The position numbers and the translations under genes were made by a program. A model generated the notes under the pieces. It saw only the letters and a list, made by a program, of their open reading frames with translations, did not search any database and was not told the DNA's origin. Shown here in pieces: positions 34,980-43,328 of a stretch of DNA of 64,000 bases. Position 1 is the stretch's first letter; every line of letters begins with the position of its first letter. The stretch comes from Agromyces sp. CF514 (GTDB taxonomy: Bacteria > Actinomycetota > Actinomycetes > Actinomycetales > Microbacteriaceae): NCBI RefSeq assembly GCF_900113185.1, contig NZ_FOZD01000001.1, positions 806,001 through 870,000 on the forward strand, in the 5' to 3' direction.

Positions 34980-36449
34980 ATGTCGACGACGCGACCGACC
35001 GCTGCGCAGTCGCCGGGGCGACCGCCCACCGTGCACCTCGGCGTCGGCAGCCTCACCGCGGTCGTCGTCGGCTCGATGGTCGGCGCCGGCGTGTTCTCGC
35101 TGCCGGGCCAGTTCGCCGCGAACACCGGCGTCGTCGGCGCGCTCATCGCGTGGACCATCGCCGGCACGGGCATGCTCATGCTCGCGTTCGCGTTCCAGGC
35201 GCTCGCGAACCGCAAGCCGCACCTCGACGCGGGCGTGTACTCGTACGCGAAGACGGGGTTCGGCGACCTGCTCGGCTTCTTCTCGGCGTTCGGCTACTGG
35301 GCGAGCGCGTGCGTCGGCAACGTCACCTACTGGGTGCTCATCATGTCGACGCTCGGCGCGTGGCTGCCCGCGCTCGGCGACGGCGACACGGTCGTCGCGA
35401 TGCTGGGCGCGACCGCGGGGCTCTGGGTGACGTTCCTGCTCGTTCGCCGCGGCGTGCGCGAGGCCGCGGCCGTGAACCGCATCGTGACGGTCGCCAAGCT
35501 CGTGCCGATCGTCGTGTTCATCGTCATCTCGCTCACGGTGCTCGACCCCGAGGTGTTCGCGGCGAACCTGCTCGGCGGCGTCGACGCGGGACCGCTGTTC
35601 GACCAGGTGCGCGGCACCATGCTCGTCACGGTCTTCGCGTTCCTCGGCGTCGAGGGGGCGAGTGTCTACTCTCGGCACGCACGGCGGCGGGCGGATGTCG
35701 GCAGGGCCACCGTGCTCGGCTTCCTCTCGGTGCTCGCGGTCTTCGCGTCGGTCACGATCGTGTCGTACGGCGTGCTGCCGGCCGACGAGATCGCGGCGCT
35801 CCGGGAGCCGTCGATGGCGGGCGTGCTCGAGGCCGCCGTGGGCGAGTGGGGGGCCGTGCTCGTGAGCATCGCCCTCATCGTCGCGGTGCTCGGCGCCTAC
35901 CTCGCCTGGACGCTCATGGCCGCCGAGGTCGTCTTCACCGCCGCGCGCGACGGCGACTTCCCTCGCGTGTTCGCGACCATGAGCTCGCGCGACGTGCCGA
36001 CGACCGCGCTGCTCTGGTCGACGATCTTCGCCCAGCTCGTGCTGGCCGTCTCGTTCTTCTCGGCCGACGCGTTCGGCTTCGCCCTCGACCTCACGAGCGC
36101 GCTCGCCCTCGTGCCGCTCCTGTTCGCGGCCGGCTTCCTGCTGAAGATCGCGGTGCGGCGCGACGGCTACGGAACGGATGCCGCGGCGCGCCGCTCGCGC
36201 ACCGCCGAACTCGTGATCGGGGCGCTCGCCACGGCCTACGTGATCTTCCTGCTGCTCGGCGCCGGCCTCGAGCTGCTGCTCATCTCCCTCATCGTGCAGG
36301 CGCCCGCGACCCTGCTCTACTTCATCGCGCGCCGGGAGAACGGCCGCCCGCTCATCTCGGGCGCCGCCGACGTCGTCGTGCTCGCGGTCGCCTTCGCGGG
36401 CGCCGTCGTCGCGATCGTCGGCCTGACGGCGGGCTGGCTCGCCATCTGA
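34980..36449 (+). CDS. Basic amino acid/polyamine antiporter (APC family)
   Basis: A 489-residue APC transporter of the basic amino acid antiporter group (ArcD/LysI-like). The unwound helix-1 segment is VVGSMVGAGVFSLPGQFAAN, and VFAFLGVEGASVYSRHARRRADVGRAT is the characteristic loop between helices 6 and 7, preceding a motif that in arginine:ornithine antiporters contacts the substrate. GGGGGAG precedes the ATG at 34980. No arginine deiminase or decarboxylase genes adjoin it, so its exchange partner is unknown. Confidence 0.85.
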   Translation: MSTTRPTAAQSPGRPPTVHLGVGSLTAVVVGSMVGAGVFSLPGQFAANTGVVGALIAWTIAGTGMLMLAFAFQALANRKPHLDAGVYSYAKTGFGDLLGFFSAFGYWASACVGNVTYWVLIMSTLGAWLPALGDGDTVVAMLGATAGLWVTFLLVRRGVREAAAVNRIVTVAKLVPIVVFIVISLTVLDPEVFAANLLGGVDAGPLFDQVRGTMLVTVFAFLGVEGASVYSRHARRRADVGRATVLGFLSVLAVFASVTIVSYGVLPADEIAALREPSMAGVLEAAVGEWGAVLVSIALIVAVLGAYLAWTLMAAEVVFTAARDGDFPRVFATMSSRDVPTTALLWSTIFAQLVLAVSFFSADAFGFALDLTSALALVPLLFAAGFLLKIAVRRDGYGTDAAARRSRTAELVIGALATAYVIFLLLGAGLELLLISLIVQAPATLLYFIARRENGRPLISGAADVVVLAVAFAGAVVAIVGLTAGWLAI

Positions 36450-36483
36450 GGCGGAGGCCCGGCCGCGGCATCCGCTCGCCGAA

Positions 36484-36489
36484 TAGACT
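36484..36489 (+). promoter_or_regulatory. Leaderless -10 box of the dehydratase-murB operon
   Basis: TAGACT ends 6 bases before the GTG at 36496. This spacing puts the transcription start at or next to the start codon. Confidence 0.6.
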
Positions 36490-36495
36490 GTCCGG

Positions 36496-36942
36496 GTGCC
36501 AGTGAACCCCGAGCTGCAGGGGCGGGTCTTCCCGCCGGCCGAGCCATACCTCGTCGGTCGCGAGAAGGTGCGCGAGTTCGCGCGCGCCGTGTTCGCGACG
36601 CATCCGATCAACCTCGACCCCGCTGCGGCGCAGGCCGCGGGCTACGCCGACGTCGTCGCGCCGCCGACGTTCGCGGTCGTCGTGCAGGAGCACACGCTCG
36701 CGCAGCTGCTCGCCGAGCCCGACGCCGGCATCGACTTCACCCGCGTCGTGCACGGCGACCAGCGGTTCACGTCGACGCGCCCGATCGTCGCGGGCGACCT
36801 GCTCACCGCCACGCTCACGGTGTCGAGCGTGAAGACGCTCGGCCCGCACTCGATGGTGACGGCCGAGACGAACGTGACCGATGCCGCGGGCGAGCACGTG
36901 GTGACCGCGATCTCGACGCTCGTCGTGCGAGGCGAGGAGTGA
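36496..36942 (+). CDS. HadA-like MaoC dehydratase subunit
   Basis: A 148-residue protein of the N-terminal MaoC/FAS1-like dehydratase domain, as in HadA of mycobacteria. It has the hot-dog features VVAPPTFAVVV and VVHGDQRFTSTRPIVAGDLL but lacks the catalytic Asp/His motif, which the partner supplies. Together they should form a heterodimeric 3-hydroxyacyl dehydratase of fatty-acid synthesis or beta-oxidation. The GTG at 36496 sits 6 bases after TAGACT. Its stop overlaps the start of the partner (TGATG). A GTG two codons later is an alternative start. Confidence 0.85.
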   Translation: MPVNPELQGRVFPPAEPYLVGREKVREFARAVFATHPINLDPAAAQAAGYADVVAPPTFAVVVQEHTLAQLLAEPDAGIDFTRVVHGDQRFTSTRPIVAGDLLTATLTVSSVKTLGPHSMVTAETNVTDAAGEHVVTAISTLVVRGEE

Positions 36943-37379
36943 TGGCCACCGTGACCGAGACCCCCGAGTTCGATGCCCTCGCCGTCGGCGACGTCGTGGA
37001 CGAGCAGGAGTTCGCGCTGACCCGCGACTCCCTCGTGCGCTACGCCGGAGCTTCAGGCGACTTCAACCCGATCCACTACCGCGACGACGTCGCCGCCACC
37101 GTCGGCCTGCCCGGCGTGCTCGCGCACGGCATGCTCACCATGGGCTTCGCGGTGCAGCCCGTCGTCGACTGGGCCGGCGACCCCGGCAGGGTGCTCGACT
37201 ACCAGGTGCGCTTCACCCGCCCCGTGGTCGTCGACCCGTCGTTCGGTGCGACCGTGAGCGTGACGGCCAAGGTGGGCCAGCTCGACGCCGAGGCTCGCGC
37301 GGCCCGCATCGACCTCACCGTGTCGTTCGGCGGCGCGACCGTGCTCGGCAAGGCGCAGGTCCGCGTCGTCCTCGGCTGA
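36942..37379 (+). CDS. HadB-like MaoC dehydratase subunit
   Basis: A 145-residue hot-dog dehydratase with the hydratase-2 motif GASGDFNPIHYRDDVA, containing the catalytic Asp and His, followed by GVLAHGMLTMGF. It is the catalytic partner of the HadA-like protein encoded just upstream and would dehydrate 3-hydroxyacyl thioesters. murB begins one base after its stop, so lipid and cell-wall genes share an operon, an arrangement common in this group of bacteria. Confidence 0.88.
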   Translation: MATVTETPEFDALAVGDVVDEQEFALTRDSLVRYAGASGDFNPIHYRDDVAATVGLPGVLAHGMLTMGFAVQPVVDWAGDPGRVLDYQVRFTRPVVVDPSFGATVSVTAKVGQLDAEARAARIDLTVSFGGATVLGKAQVRVVLG

Positions 37380-37380
37380 C

Positions 37381-38703
37381 GTGGACCTCGACGACATGAC
37401 CCCGATCGACGCCGAGACCGGCGCCGCCTCCGACGCGACCACGCCGACGTTCGCCGATCTCACGACGCTCGGCGTGGGCGGACCGATCCGGCGACTCGTC
37501 ACGGTCACGACGCAGCGCGACCTCGTCGACGCCGCCGAGGCGGCCTGGAACGACGTCGAACCCTGGATGGCGCTCGGCGGCGGCTCGAACCTGCTCGTCG
37601 GCGACGAGGGCTTCGACGGCACCGTGATCCGCATCGCGACCAAGGGCATCGAGGTGCTCCCGGCTCCGGGCGTCGACGGCGGTGCGGATGCCGCGGGCGG
37701 CCCTGGCGGCCCGGGCGACCAGGTCGGCCAAGTCGGCGCCGACGCCCGGCCCGACGCCGCGACCGTGCACGTGCGCGTGCAGGCCGGCGAGGTCTGGGAC
37801 GACCTCGTCGCCTGGACCGTCGCGCGCGGGTACTCGGGCATCGAGGCGCTCTCGGGCATCCCCGGATGCGTCGGCGCCGCCCCGGTGCAGAACATCGGCG
37901 CCTACGGGCAGGAGCTCGAGTCGACGCTCGTCGCGATCGAGTTCCTCGACGAGGGGGCCACCGAGCCCCGCCGCATGAGCGCTGCCGAGCTCGAGCTCGG
38001 CTACCGCACGTCGGTGCTGAAGCAGGGCCTCGCGGGCATCGTCGTCTCGGTCGAGCTCGCGCTGCACGACACCGCCGCCGAGCGGGCCGTGCTCGGCGAG
38101 GCCCTCGGTCGGCCGGTCGCGTACGCGCAGCTCGCCGGCGCCCTGCACGTCGATCTCGGCGACCGCGTGCCGATCGCGCGCGTGCGCGAGAGCGTGCTCG
38201 CCCTGCGCGCCTCGAAGGGCATGGTGCTCGACCCCGCCGACCGCGACACGGCGAGCGCCGGATCCTTCTTCACCAACCCGATCGTGGGCGAGCACGTCGC
38301 GCGTTCGCTGCCCGCAGATGCGCCGCGTTGGTACGTCGATCCCGAGCCCGTCGACGAGGTCGTGCCCATCGCGAACGCGCTCGAGGAGTCGCCGCTCGAC
38401 CAGTTCCTCGCACTGCAGACCGAGCTCGAGGCATCCGCTCAGGTGACGGATGCCGCGTCGGCGCGACCGGCCGTCAAGCTCTCGGCGGCTTGGCTCATCG
38501 AGCGCGCCGGCATCGGGCGGGGGTTCGCGCTGCCGGGCTCGCGCGCCGGGATCTCGTCGAAGCACACGCTCGCGCTGACGAACCGCGGGGGAGCGTCGGC
38601 CGAGGAGGTCGCCGAGCTCGCGCGCTTCGTGCGGAGCCGCGTGCAGTCCGAGTTCGGCATCCTGCTGCACCCCGAGCCGGTGGTCGTGGGCCTCTCGCTG
38701 TAG
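37381..38703 (+). CDS. murB: UDP-N-acetylenolpyruvoylglucosamine reductase
   Basis: An FAD- and NADPH-dependent enzyme that reduces the enolpyruvyl group of UDP-GlcNAc-enolpyruvate to make UDP-MurNAc for peptidoglycan. The FAD domain shows ALGGGSNLLVGDEGFDG, GIEALSGIPGCVGAAPVQNIGAYG and the substrate tyrosine and arginine in LGYRTS. The proton-donor serine lies in SAGSFFTNP. At 440 residues it is longer than usual, partly because of a Gly/Ala/Asp-rich insertion at about 98-125 encoded by a GCGGATGCCGCGGGC repeat. The GTG at 37381 is one base after the dehydratase stop. Confidence 0.94.
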   Translation: MDLDDMTPIDAETGAASDATTPTFADLTTLGVGGPIRRLVTVTTQRDLVDAAEAAWNDVEPWMALGGGSNLLVGDEGFDGTVIRIATKGIEVLPAPGVDGGADAAGGPGGPGDQVGQVGADARPDAATVHVRVQAGEVWDDLVAWTVARGYSGIEALSGIPGCVGAAPVQNIGAYGQELESTLVAIEFLDEGATEPRRMSAAELELGYRTSVLKQGLAGIVVSVELALHDTAAERAVLGEALGRPVAYAQLAGALHVDLGDRVPIARVRESVLALRASKGMVLDPADRDTASAGSFFTNPIVGEHVARSLPADAPRWYVDPEPVDEVVPIANALEESPLDQFLALQTELEASAQVTDAASARPAVKLSAAWLIERAGIGRGFALPGSRAGISSKHTLALTNRGGASAEEVAELARFVRSRVQSEFGILLHPEPVVVGLSL

Positions 38704-38740
38704 CTCGACGCCGCGCGCAGGCCGAGCGCCAGCGCACACA

Positions 38741-38817
38741 CGAGCGGAGGAGATTCGCGCGAGCGGAGGCCTGCTTCCGCAGGACCATCCTCCGCTCACG
38801 CGAATCTCCTCCGCTCG
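38741..38817. repeat. Intergenic hairpin element, family B, copy 1
   Basis: A 29-base inverted repeat (38741-38769 with 38789-38817) has a single mismatch. Its 19-base loop itself holds a 5-base hairpin, CCTGC-TTCC-GCAGG (38770-38783). It lies between the converging murB and membrane-protein genes and probably terminates both transcripts. A related copy lies at 43203-43275. Confidence 0.8.
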
Positions 38818-38854
38818 CGAACTCGGGGAGCGTGGGTGGGGTGGGCGCGGTGCG

Positions 38855-39334
38855 TCAGCTGCGCACTGCGGCCCGGCGCGCCCGCTCGCCGCGGCGGATG
38901 AGGCCGACCACGCCGAAGAGGGCGACGACGACGCCGATCGCGATGAGGGCGTAGAGCGAGGCGGCGAGCGGGTTCAGGGCTGCGATCCACTCGTCGGCGG
39001 CGAGGCGCCTGGCCGGATCCACGAGCACCCAGAGCGTCAGGGCCGCCGTCGCGCCGAAGATGAGCGCCCAGACGAGGGCGCCCCAGCGCACGGTCGGCCG
39101 CGCCGCGGCGACGGGCGCAGGCAGGGGCGCGACGGATGCCGCGTACACGGCATCGTCGAGGGATGCCGCGGGGTCGGCGGGCGGCGCGAACATCGGGGAC
39201 CCGGATGCCGGGGGCAGCGGGGTCGTGGCGAAGGCCTCGGTCGCGGCATCCGTGTCGATGACGTCGGTCGCGTCGGCGGCGGCGTCGTCCGCGTCGGTGG
39301 GGCGTGAGGTGTTCTCGGTCATGTGTTCGCTCAT
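38855..39334 (-). CDS. Small membrane protein with acidic N-terminus
   Basis: A 159-residue protein that I do not recognise as a named family. The first about 80 residues are rich in Asp, Ala and Pro and include DAA-type segments from the repeat word. Two hydrophobic helices follow, at about 87-107 and 127-148, ending in a basic RRGERARRAAVRS tail, so the N-terminus is probably cytoplasmic. Its ATG overlaps the stop of the PspC-domain gene (ATGA), so both act in one unit, likely at the membrane. Confidence 0.7.
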   Translation of the reverse strand: MSEHMTENTSRPTDADDAAADATDVIDTDAATEAFATTPLPPASGSPMFAPPADPAASLDDAVYAASVAPLPAPVAAARPTVRWGALVWALIFGATAALTLWVLVDPARRLAADEWIAALNPLAASLYALIAIGVVVALFGVVGLIRRGERARRAAVRS

Positions 39335-41142
39335 TCCATGATCTGGATGTGGACGTCGCCGGTCCGCTGGGTGAGGTCGAGGCGGGCGTCGACCTGCTCT
39401 CCGGGCCGGAGTGCCCGCACGCCCGTCTCGCCGCCGAGCACGATGGCGCTGCGGTCCAGGCCACCGAGCTGCGGGTTGCCGGTGCCGCCGTCGGCGTCGA
39501 AGACGAAGACGTCGAGGTCACCGGCCTCGCTCGCGTCGAGCAGCACCGTGGCGCCGCCCTGCACGTTGATCCACGCGTCGCCGACGCCCTGCACCAGTTC
39601 GACCACCGGCGTCTGCGCGTCGCCGAGCGGGAAGGCGGTGAGGTAGGCGTCGCCGATCGGCTGCACGAGTTGCTGCGACTCGGAGAGCTCGATGCTCGTG
39701 CTCGGCCCGATGAGCAGGCCTTGTTGGCCGAAGGAGGCTCCGAGGACTCCCGTGAGCATCGCCAGCGCCGACACCGAGGTGAAGAACGCGAGGGCTCCGC
39801 TGCGGCGGCGGCGCAGGGCCGCGACGACCATGCCGAGCGCGAGCGCCAGGGTCGCGACGGCGAGCGCGATCGGCACCGCGAAGGCGGCGACATCCGCGGA
39901 TCCGAGCGCCCAGAGCGCCGCGACGGCTCCGCCGATGAGGCTCACGCCGAGCATCGTGAACACGAAGGCGGCGCTCGCGCGGGGCCGGCTCGCCCGTCGG
40001 GCGACCCTGGCGGCGTCGGCCTGGGCCGCCAGCGCACGGGCCTTCTCGCGGTTCTCGGCTGCGGCCTGCGCCTTCGCGGCACGCATGGCCTCGTCCTGTC
40101 CGGCCTTCCACTCGGTGTGGGCGATGCGCCACGCCTCGTGCTGCTCGCGCCACTCGGCGATCGCGGCCGCGTCTGCGCCCATCGCGGGCACGGGCGGCTC
40201 GGCCGTCGGGGCGGAACCGTCGGCGGGAGTCGCGGACGCGGCATCCGTCACGTCGGCGGATGCCGCGGCATCCGTCACGTCGGCGGATGCCGCATCCGCA
40301 CCCGACGCGCGGGTGTCGCCGTCCGCCGGGGGAACCGGAGCCGGCGCGGCGGCCGCTCCGTACGGGGTCCCCGACCGGGCGGCGTCGGCAGCGGAAGCCG
40401 TTCGCGCGCCGGCGCCGCCGGCCGGGGGGTTCGGGGAGCTCGCCGCGGACGTGGACGACCGCCGCACGAGCCAGATGACGAGGGCGACGATGCCGCCCAC
40501 GACGAGGAGGGTCCAGATGATGCGCAGCGGCACCACGAGGTTGAAGCCGAAGATCGGGTCGGCGAGGGAGGGCCATGCATCCGCGTCCCACCACTGCCAG
40601 CCGAGCCATCCGCCCTGCACGAGCGGGATGAACCCCAGCACAGCCATGACGGCGATGCCGACGATCGCGGGGTCGACGACGCCGCGCGTGAGCTGCTCGA
40701 GGTGGATGCGCCCGTCGGTGTCGGGCAGCAGCAGCCACGCGATCGCGTAGAGCAGCACGAAGGGTGCGCCGAGCACGGCGACCACCACGACGATGCCGCG
40801 GACGATGATCGGGTCGATGCCGAGGCGGGCGCCGATGCCGGCGCACACGCCGCCGAGCCATCCGGCGCGGCGGGGGAGCCCGAGGCGACGGAGCCAGGCG
40901 TAGAAGCCCGGGCCCGTCGTGTCGGGCGGCGTCGCGGCGTACGGCCCGCCCGCGGCATCCGCTCGCCCGTCGGTGCCGCGACCCGCGCCGGATCCCGTGG
41001 CGGACCCCGTGCCGGCACCGCCGGGTGCACCTGCCGGAGCCGAACCGACCGCGCCGTCGACCGACGGTCCGGTCTGCGCGGAGTCCCCCTGCGCGCCTTC
41101 CGGCGCTGGGTCGGTCGGCGGGGCGGTCTGGTTCGTCTCCAT
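39331..41142 (-). CDS. PspC-domain membrane protein with LiaF-like C-terminus
   Basis: A 603-residue protein. After a disordered Pro/Gly/Ala N-terminus (1-75) comes a PspC domain (about 85-145, PRRAGWLGGVCAGIGARLGI), further membrane helices (about 155-235), an Ala/Asp-rich linker (about 245-325) with a 27-base tandem repeat, a charged coil (about 330-380, AEWREQHEAWRIAHTEW) and four more helices. It ends in a beta-rich domain like those of LiaF/DUF4097 proteins. It is divergent from a PspC-histidine kinase, so it probably acts as the membrane sensor or regulator of an envelope-stress system like LiaFSR. Confidence 0.8.
   Translation of the reverse strand: METNQTAPPTDPAPEGAQGDSAQTGPSVDGAVGSAPAGAPGGAGTGSATGSGAGRGTDGRADAAGGPYAATPPDTTGPGFYAWLRRLGLPRRAGWLGGVCAGIGARLGIDPIIVRGIVVVVAVLGAPFVLLYAIAWLLLPDTDGRIHLEQLTRGVVDPAIVGIAVMAVLGFIPLVQGGWLGWQWWDADAWPSLADPIFGFNLVVPLRIIWTLLVVGGIVALVIWLVRRSSTSAASSPNPPAGGAGARTASAADAARSGTPYGAAAAPAPVPPADGDTRASGADAASADVTDAAASADVTDAASATPADGSAPTAEPPVPAMGADAAAIAEWREQHEAWRIAHTEWKAGQDEAMRAAKAQAAAENREKARALAAQADAARVARRASRPRASAAFVFTMLGVSLIGGAVAALWALGSADVAAFAVPIALAVATLALALGMVVAALRRRRSGALAFFTSVSALAMLTGVLGASFGQQGLLIGPSTSIELSESQQLVQPIGDAYLTAFPLGDAQTPVVELVQGVGDAWINVQGGATVLLDASEAGDLDVFVFDADGGTGNPQLGGLDRSAIVLGGETGVRALRPGEQVDARLDLTQRTGDVHIQIME
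40238..40291. repeat. 27-base tandem repeat inside the PspC-domain gene
   Basis: Two perfect copies (40238-40264 and 40265-40291) consist of facing GCGGCATCC and GGATGCC words around CGTCACGTCGGC. In frame they encode a duplicated Ala/Ser/Asp/Val/Thr linker unit. The linker length could vary between strains. Confidence 0.75.
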
Positions 41143-41257
41143 GCTTCGATGCTGGCAGCGGCGGCGGCGGGCCCGCCATGGGGTGAGTCCCTGATTCGAC
41201 CCTGAACCGGGCTCGGGGGCGGGGCCGCGCACACCCTCGTCTGCTTGGATTGCAGGC

Positions 41258-42457
41258 ATGGAACACCGGATGTCGCGCCCGCGCGCCTGCGTCGCCACCG
41301 GCGTCGCGGCGGGCCTGGCCGCGCATCTCGGCTGGCCGGTGTTCGCGGTGCGCGCGGCGTTCGTCGTGACGAGCCTCGCCGCAGGAGCGGGTGTGCTGCT
41401 CTACCTGTGGCTCTGGGCGCTGACCCCGTGGGAGCCGGGGGAGTCGCGTCCGACCCGCCGGGCGCCGGTCGCGTGGCTGCTCGTGTCCGCGTCGGCGGCG
41501 TCGCTGCTCGTGGGCTGGTTGACGAGCGGGCGCGTCGTCGGCGGGCCCGCGGCCGGGCCGGGATGGTGGTTCGGCATCGTGTTCGCGGGCGTCGGGCTCG
41601 CCGTGGCATCCGCCGCGTGGGCGAGCTTCATCGACCGGCCCGAGCCCGAGCGCGGGCCGAGGCATGAACTCACGATCCGCCTCGTCGCGACCGGCCTGCT
41701 GCTCGTCACCGCTGCGGCGCTCGTCGTGGGGCCGACCGCCGCGTGGTACCCGGCCCCGACCTTCCTCGCCGCGCTCGCCGCGGTGCTCGGCATCGGCCTC
41801 GTCTACGCGCCGACGCTCGTGACCTCGTGGCGCGAGCTCACCGAGGAGCGCACGAAGCGCATCCGCGAGGAGCAGCGCAGCGAGATCGCCGCGCACCTCC
41901 ACGACTCCGTGCTGCAGACCCTCGCGCTCATCCAGAACCGGGCCGGAGCGACGAGCGAGGTCGCGCGCATCGCCCGTGCGCAGGAGCGGGAACTGCGCGA
42001 CTGGCTCTTCGACGGCGAGGCGCCCGCCGACAGCGACCTCGGCAGCGACCTGCGCGACTTCGCGGCATCGCTCGAGATCGAGTACCCGGTGACCGTCGAC
42101 GTGGTCGCCGTCGGCTCGTCGAGCGAGCGCGCGAGCGGCGAACTCGCGGCGGCGGCGCGTGAGGCCATGCTGAACGCCGCGCGCCACGCCGGCGGGGAGG
42201 TCTCGGTCTACGTCGAGGCCTCGCCCGACGCGGTCGAGGTGTTCGTGCGCGACCGCGGGTCGGGGTTCGACCTCGCCGATGTGCCGACCGACCGGCTCGG
42301 CGTGCGCCAGTCGATCATCGGGCGGATGCGCCGCGCCGGCGGATCCGGCCAGGTGCGGTCGGGGGCCGGCGGCGTCGGCACGGAGGTCAGGCTGCGGTTC
42401 CCCGCCGAGCGGGTCGGCAGCATCGGCAGCATCGGAGCGGAGGGAACGCGTGGCTGA
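41258..42457 (+). CDS. PspC-domain sensor histidine kinase
   Basis: A 399-residue kinase of the HisKA_3 (NarL-partner) group. An N-terminal PspC domain (about 8-60) and three further helices (about 72-180) make the membrane part. The phosphorylated histidine is His215 in EIAAHLHDSVLQTLAL. The ATPase domain has EAMLNAARHAGG (N box) and DRGSGFDLADV (G1). There is no large extracellular sensor, so signals probably come through membrane partners such as the divergently encoded PspC protein. Its stop overlaps the response regulator start by 8 bases. Confidence 0.92.
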   Translation: MEHRMSRPRACVATGVAAGLAAHLGWPVFAVRAAFVVTSLAAGAGVLLYLWLWALTPWEPGESRPTRRAPVAWLLVSASAASLLVGWLTSGRVVGGPAAGPGWWFGIVFAGVGLAVASAAWASFIDRPEPERGPRHELTIRLVATGLLLVTAAALVVGPTAAWYPAPTFLAALAAVLGIGLVYAPTLVTSWRELTEERTKRIREEQRSEIAAHLHDSVLQTLALIQNRAGATSEVARIARAQERELRDWLFDGEAPADSDLGSDLRDFAASLEIEYPVTVDVVAVGSSSERASGELAAAAREAMLNAARHAGGEVSVYVEASPDAVEVFVRDRGSGFDLADVPTDRLGVRQSIIGRMRRAGGSGQVRSGAGGVGTEVRLRFPAERVGSIGSIGAEGTRG

Positions 42458-43145
42458 GGCATCCGATCGACCGGCTCAGGACGGCAGCGTCCGGGTGGTC
42501 GTCGTCGACGACCATTCGATCTTCCGCTCGGGGCTGAAGGCCGACCTCGACGCCTCGATCGAGGTCGTGGGCGAGGCGCACGACGTCGAGTCCGCCGTGC
42601 AGGCGGTGACGGATGCCGCGCCCGACGTCGTGCTCCTCGACGTGCACCTGCCCGGGGTCGGCGTGCCGGCCGGCACGAGCGGCGGGGCCGAGGTGATCCG
42701 CCGGGCGGCGGCATCCGTGCCAGACACGAGGTTCCTGGCGCTGAGCGTCTCGGACAAGGCCGAAGACGTCGTCGGCGTGATCCGCGCCGGCGCGCGCGGC
42801 TACATCACGAAGGGCTCCTCGGGGGCCGACGTCAGCCGTGCGGTGCACGCCGTCGCGAGCGGCGACGCCGTGTTCTCCCCGAAGCTCGCCGGGTTCGTGC
42901 TCGACGCCTTCGGGGCCGCCGTCGGCGAGACCGCCGCCGCGAGCGACGAGCTCGACCGGCTCTCGGCGCGCGAGCAGGAGGTCATGCGCCTCATCGCCCG
43001 CGGCTACGCCTACAAGGAGGTGGCGGCCGAGCTGTTCATCTCGACGAAGACCGTGGAGTCGCACGTCTCGGCCGTGCTGCGCAAGCTGCAGCTCTCGAGC
43101 CGTCACGAGCTCACGGCCTGGGCCAACGCCCGGCGCCTGCTCTAG
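42450..43145 (+). CDS. NarL/LuxR-family response regulator
   Basis: A 231-residue response regulator. The receiver domain has the acidic pair Asp20-Asp21, the phosphoacceptor Asp64 in VVLLDVHLPG and lysine in ITKGSS. The LuxR-type helix-turn-helix is at about 165-225 (LSAREQEVMRLIARGYAYKE, VAAELFISTKTVESHVSAVL). The receiver has a small insert (VGVPAGTSGG) after the phosphorylation site. The GTG at 42450 overlaps the end of the kinase gene. It is the partner of that kinase and probably controls envelope-maintenance genes, including the PspC operon. Confidence 0.93.
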   Translation: MAEASDRPAQDGSVRVVVVDDHSIFRSGLKADLDASIEVVGEAHDVESAVQAVTDAAPDVVLLDVHLPGVGVPAGTSGGAEVIRRAAASVPDTRFLALSVSDKAEDVVGVIRAGARGYITKGSSGADVSRAVHAVASGDAVFSPKLAGFVLDAFGAAVGETAAASDELDRLSAREQEVMRLIARGYAYKEVAAELFISTKTVESHVSAVLRKLQLSSRHELTAWANARRLL

Positions 43146-43202
43146 CCCGGGCCGCCCGCGGCATCCGCGCGCCCGCTCGCCCGCTCGCCGGCTCGCCTGC
43201 GT

Positions 43203-43275
43203 TCGGGAGGAGATCCGTGCGACGGGAGGATGCTGCGCGCGAAACCGCCCTCCCCTCGCGCGAATCTCCTCCCGA
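43203..43275. repeat. Intergenic hairpin element, family B, copy 2
   Basis: Arms 43203-43229 and 43249-43275 (27 bases, 24 matched) enclose a 19-base loop. The sequence GGAGGAGATYCGYGCGA and its complement GCGAATCTCCTCC recur from copy 1 at 38741-38817. Like copy 1 it lies between two converging genes, here the response regulator and the acyl-CoA ligase. Confidence 0.75.
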
Positions 43276-43328
43276 CTGGTTGGAGAAGGGTCGCCCGCCG
43301 GCCTGCCGCCTGCCCGTGTGCGGCCCCG

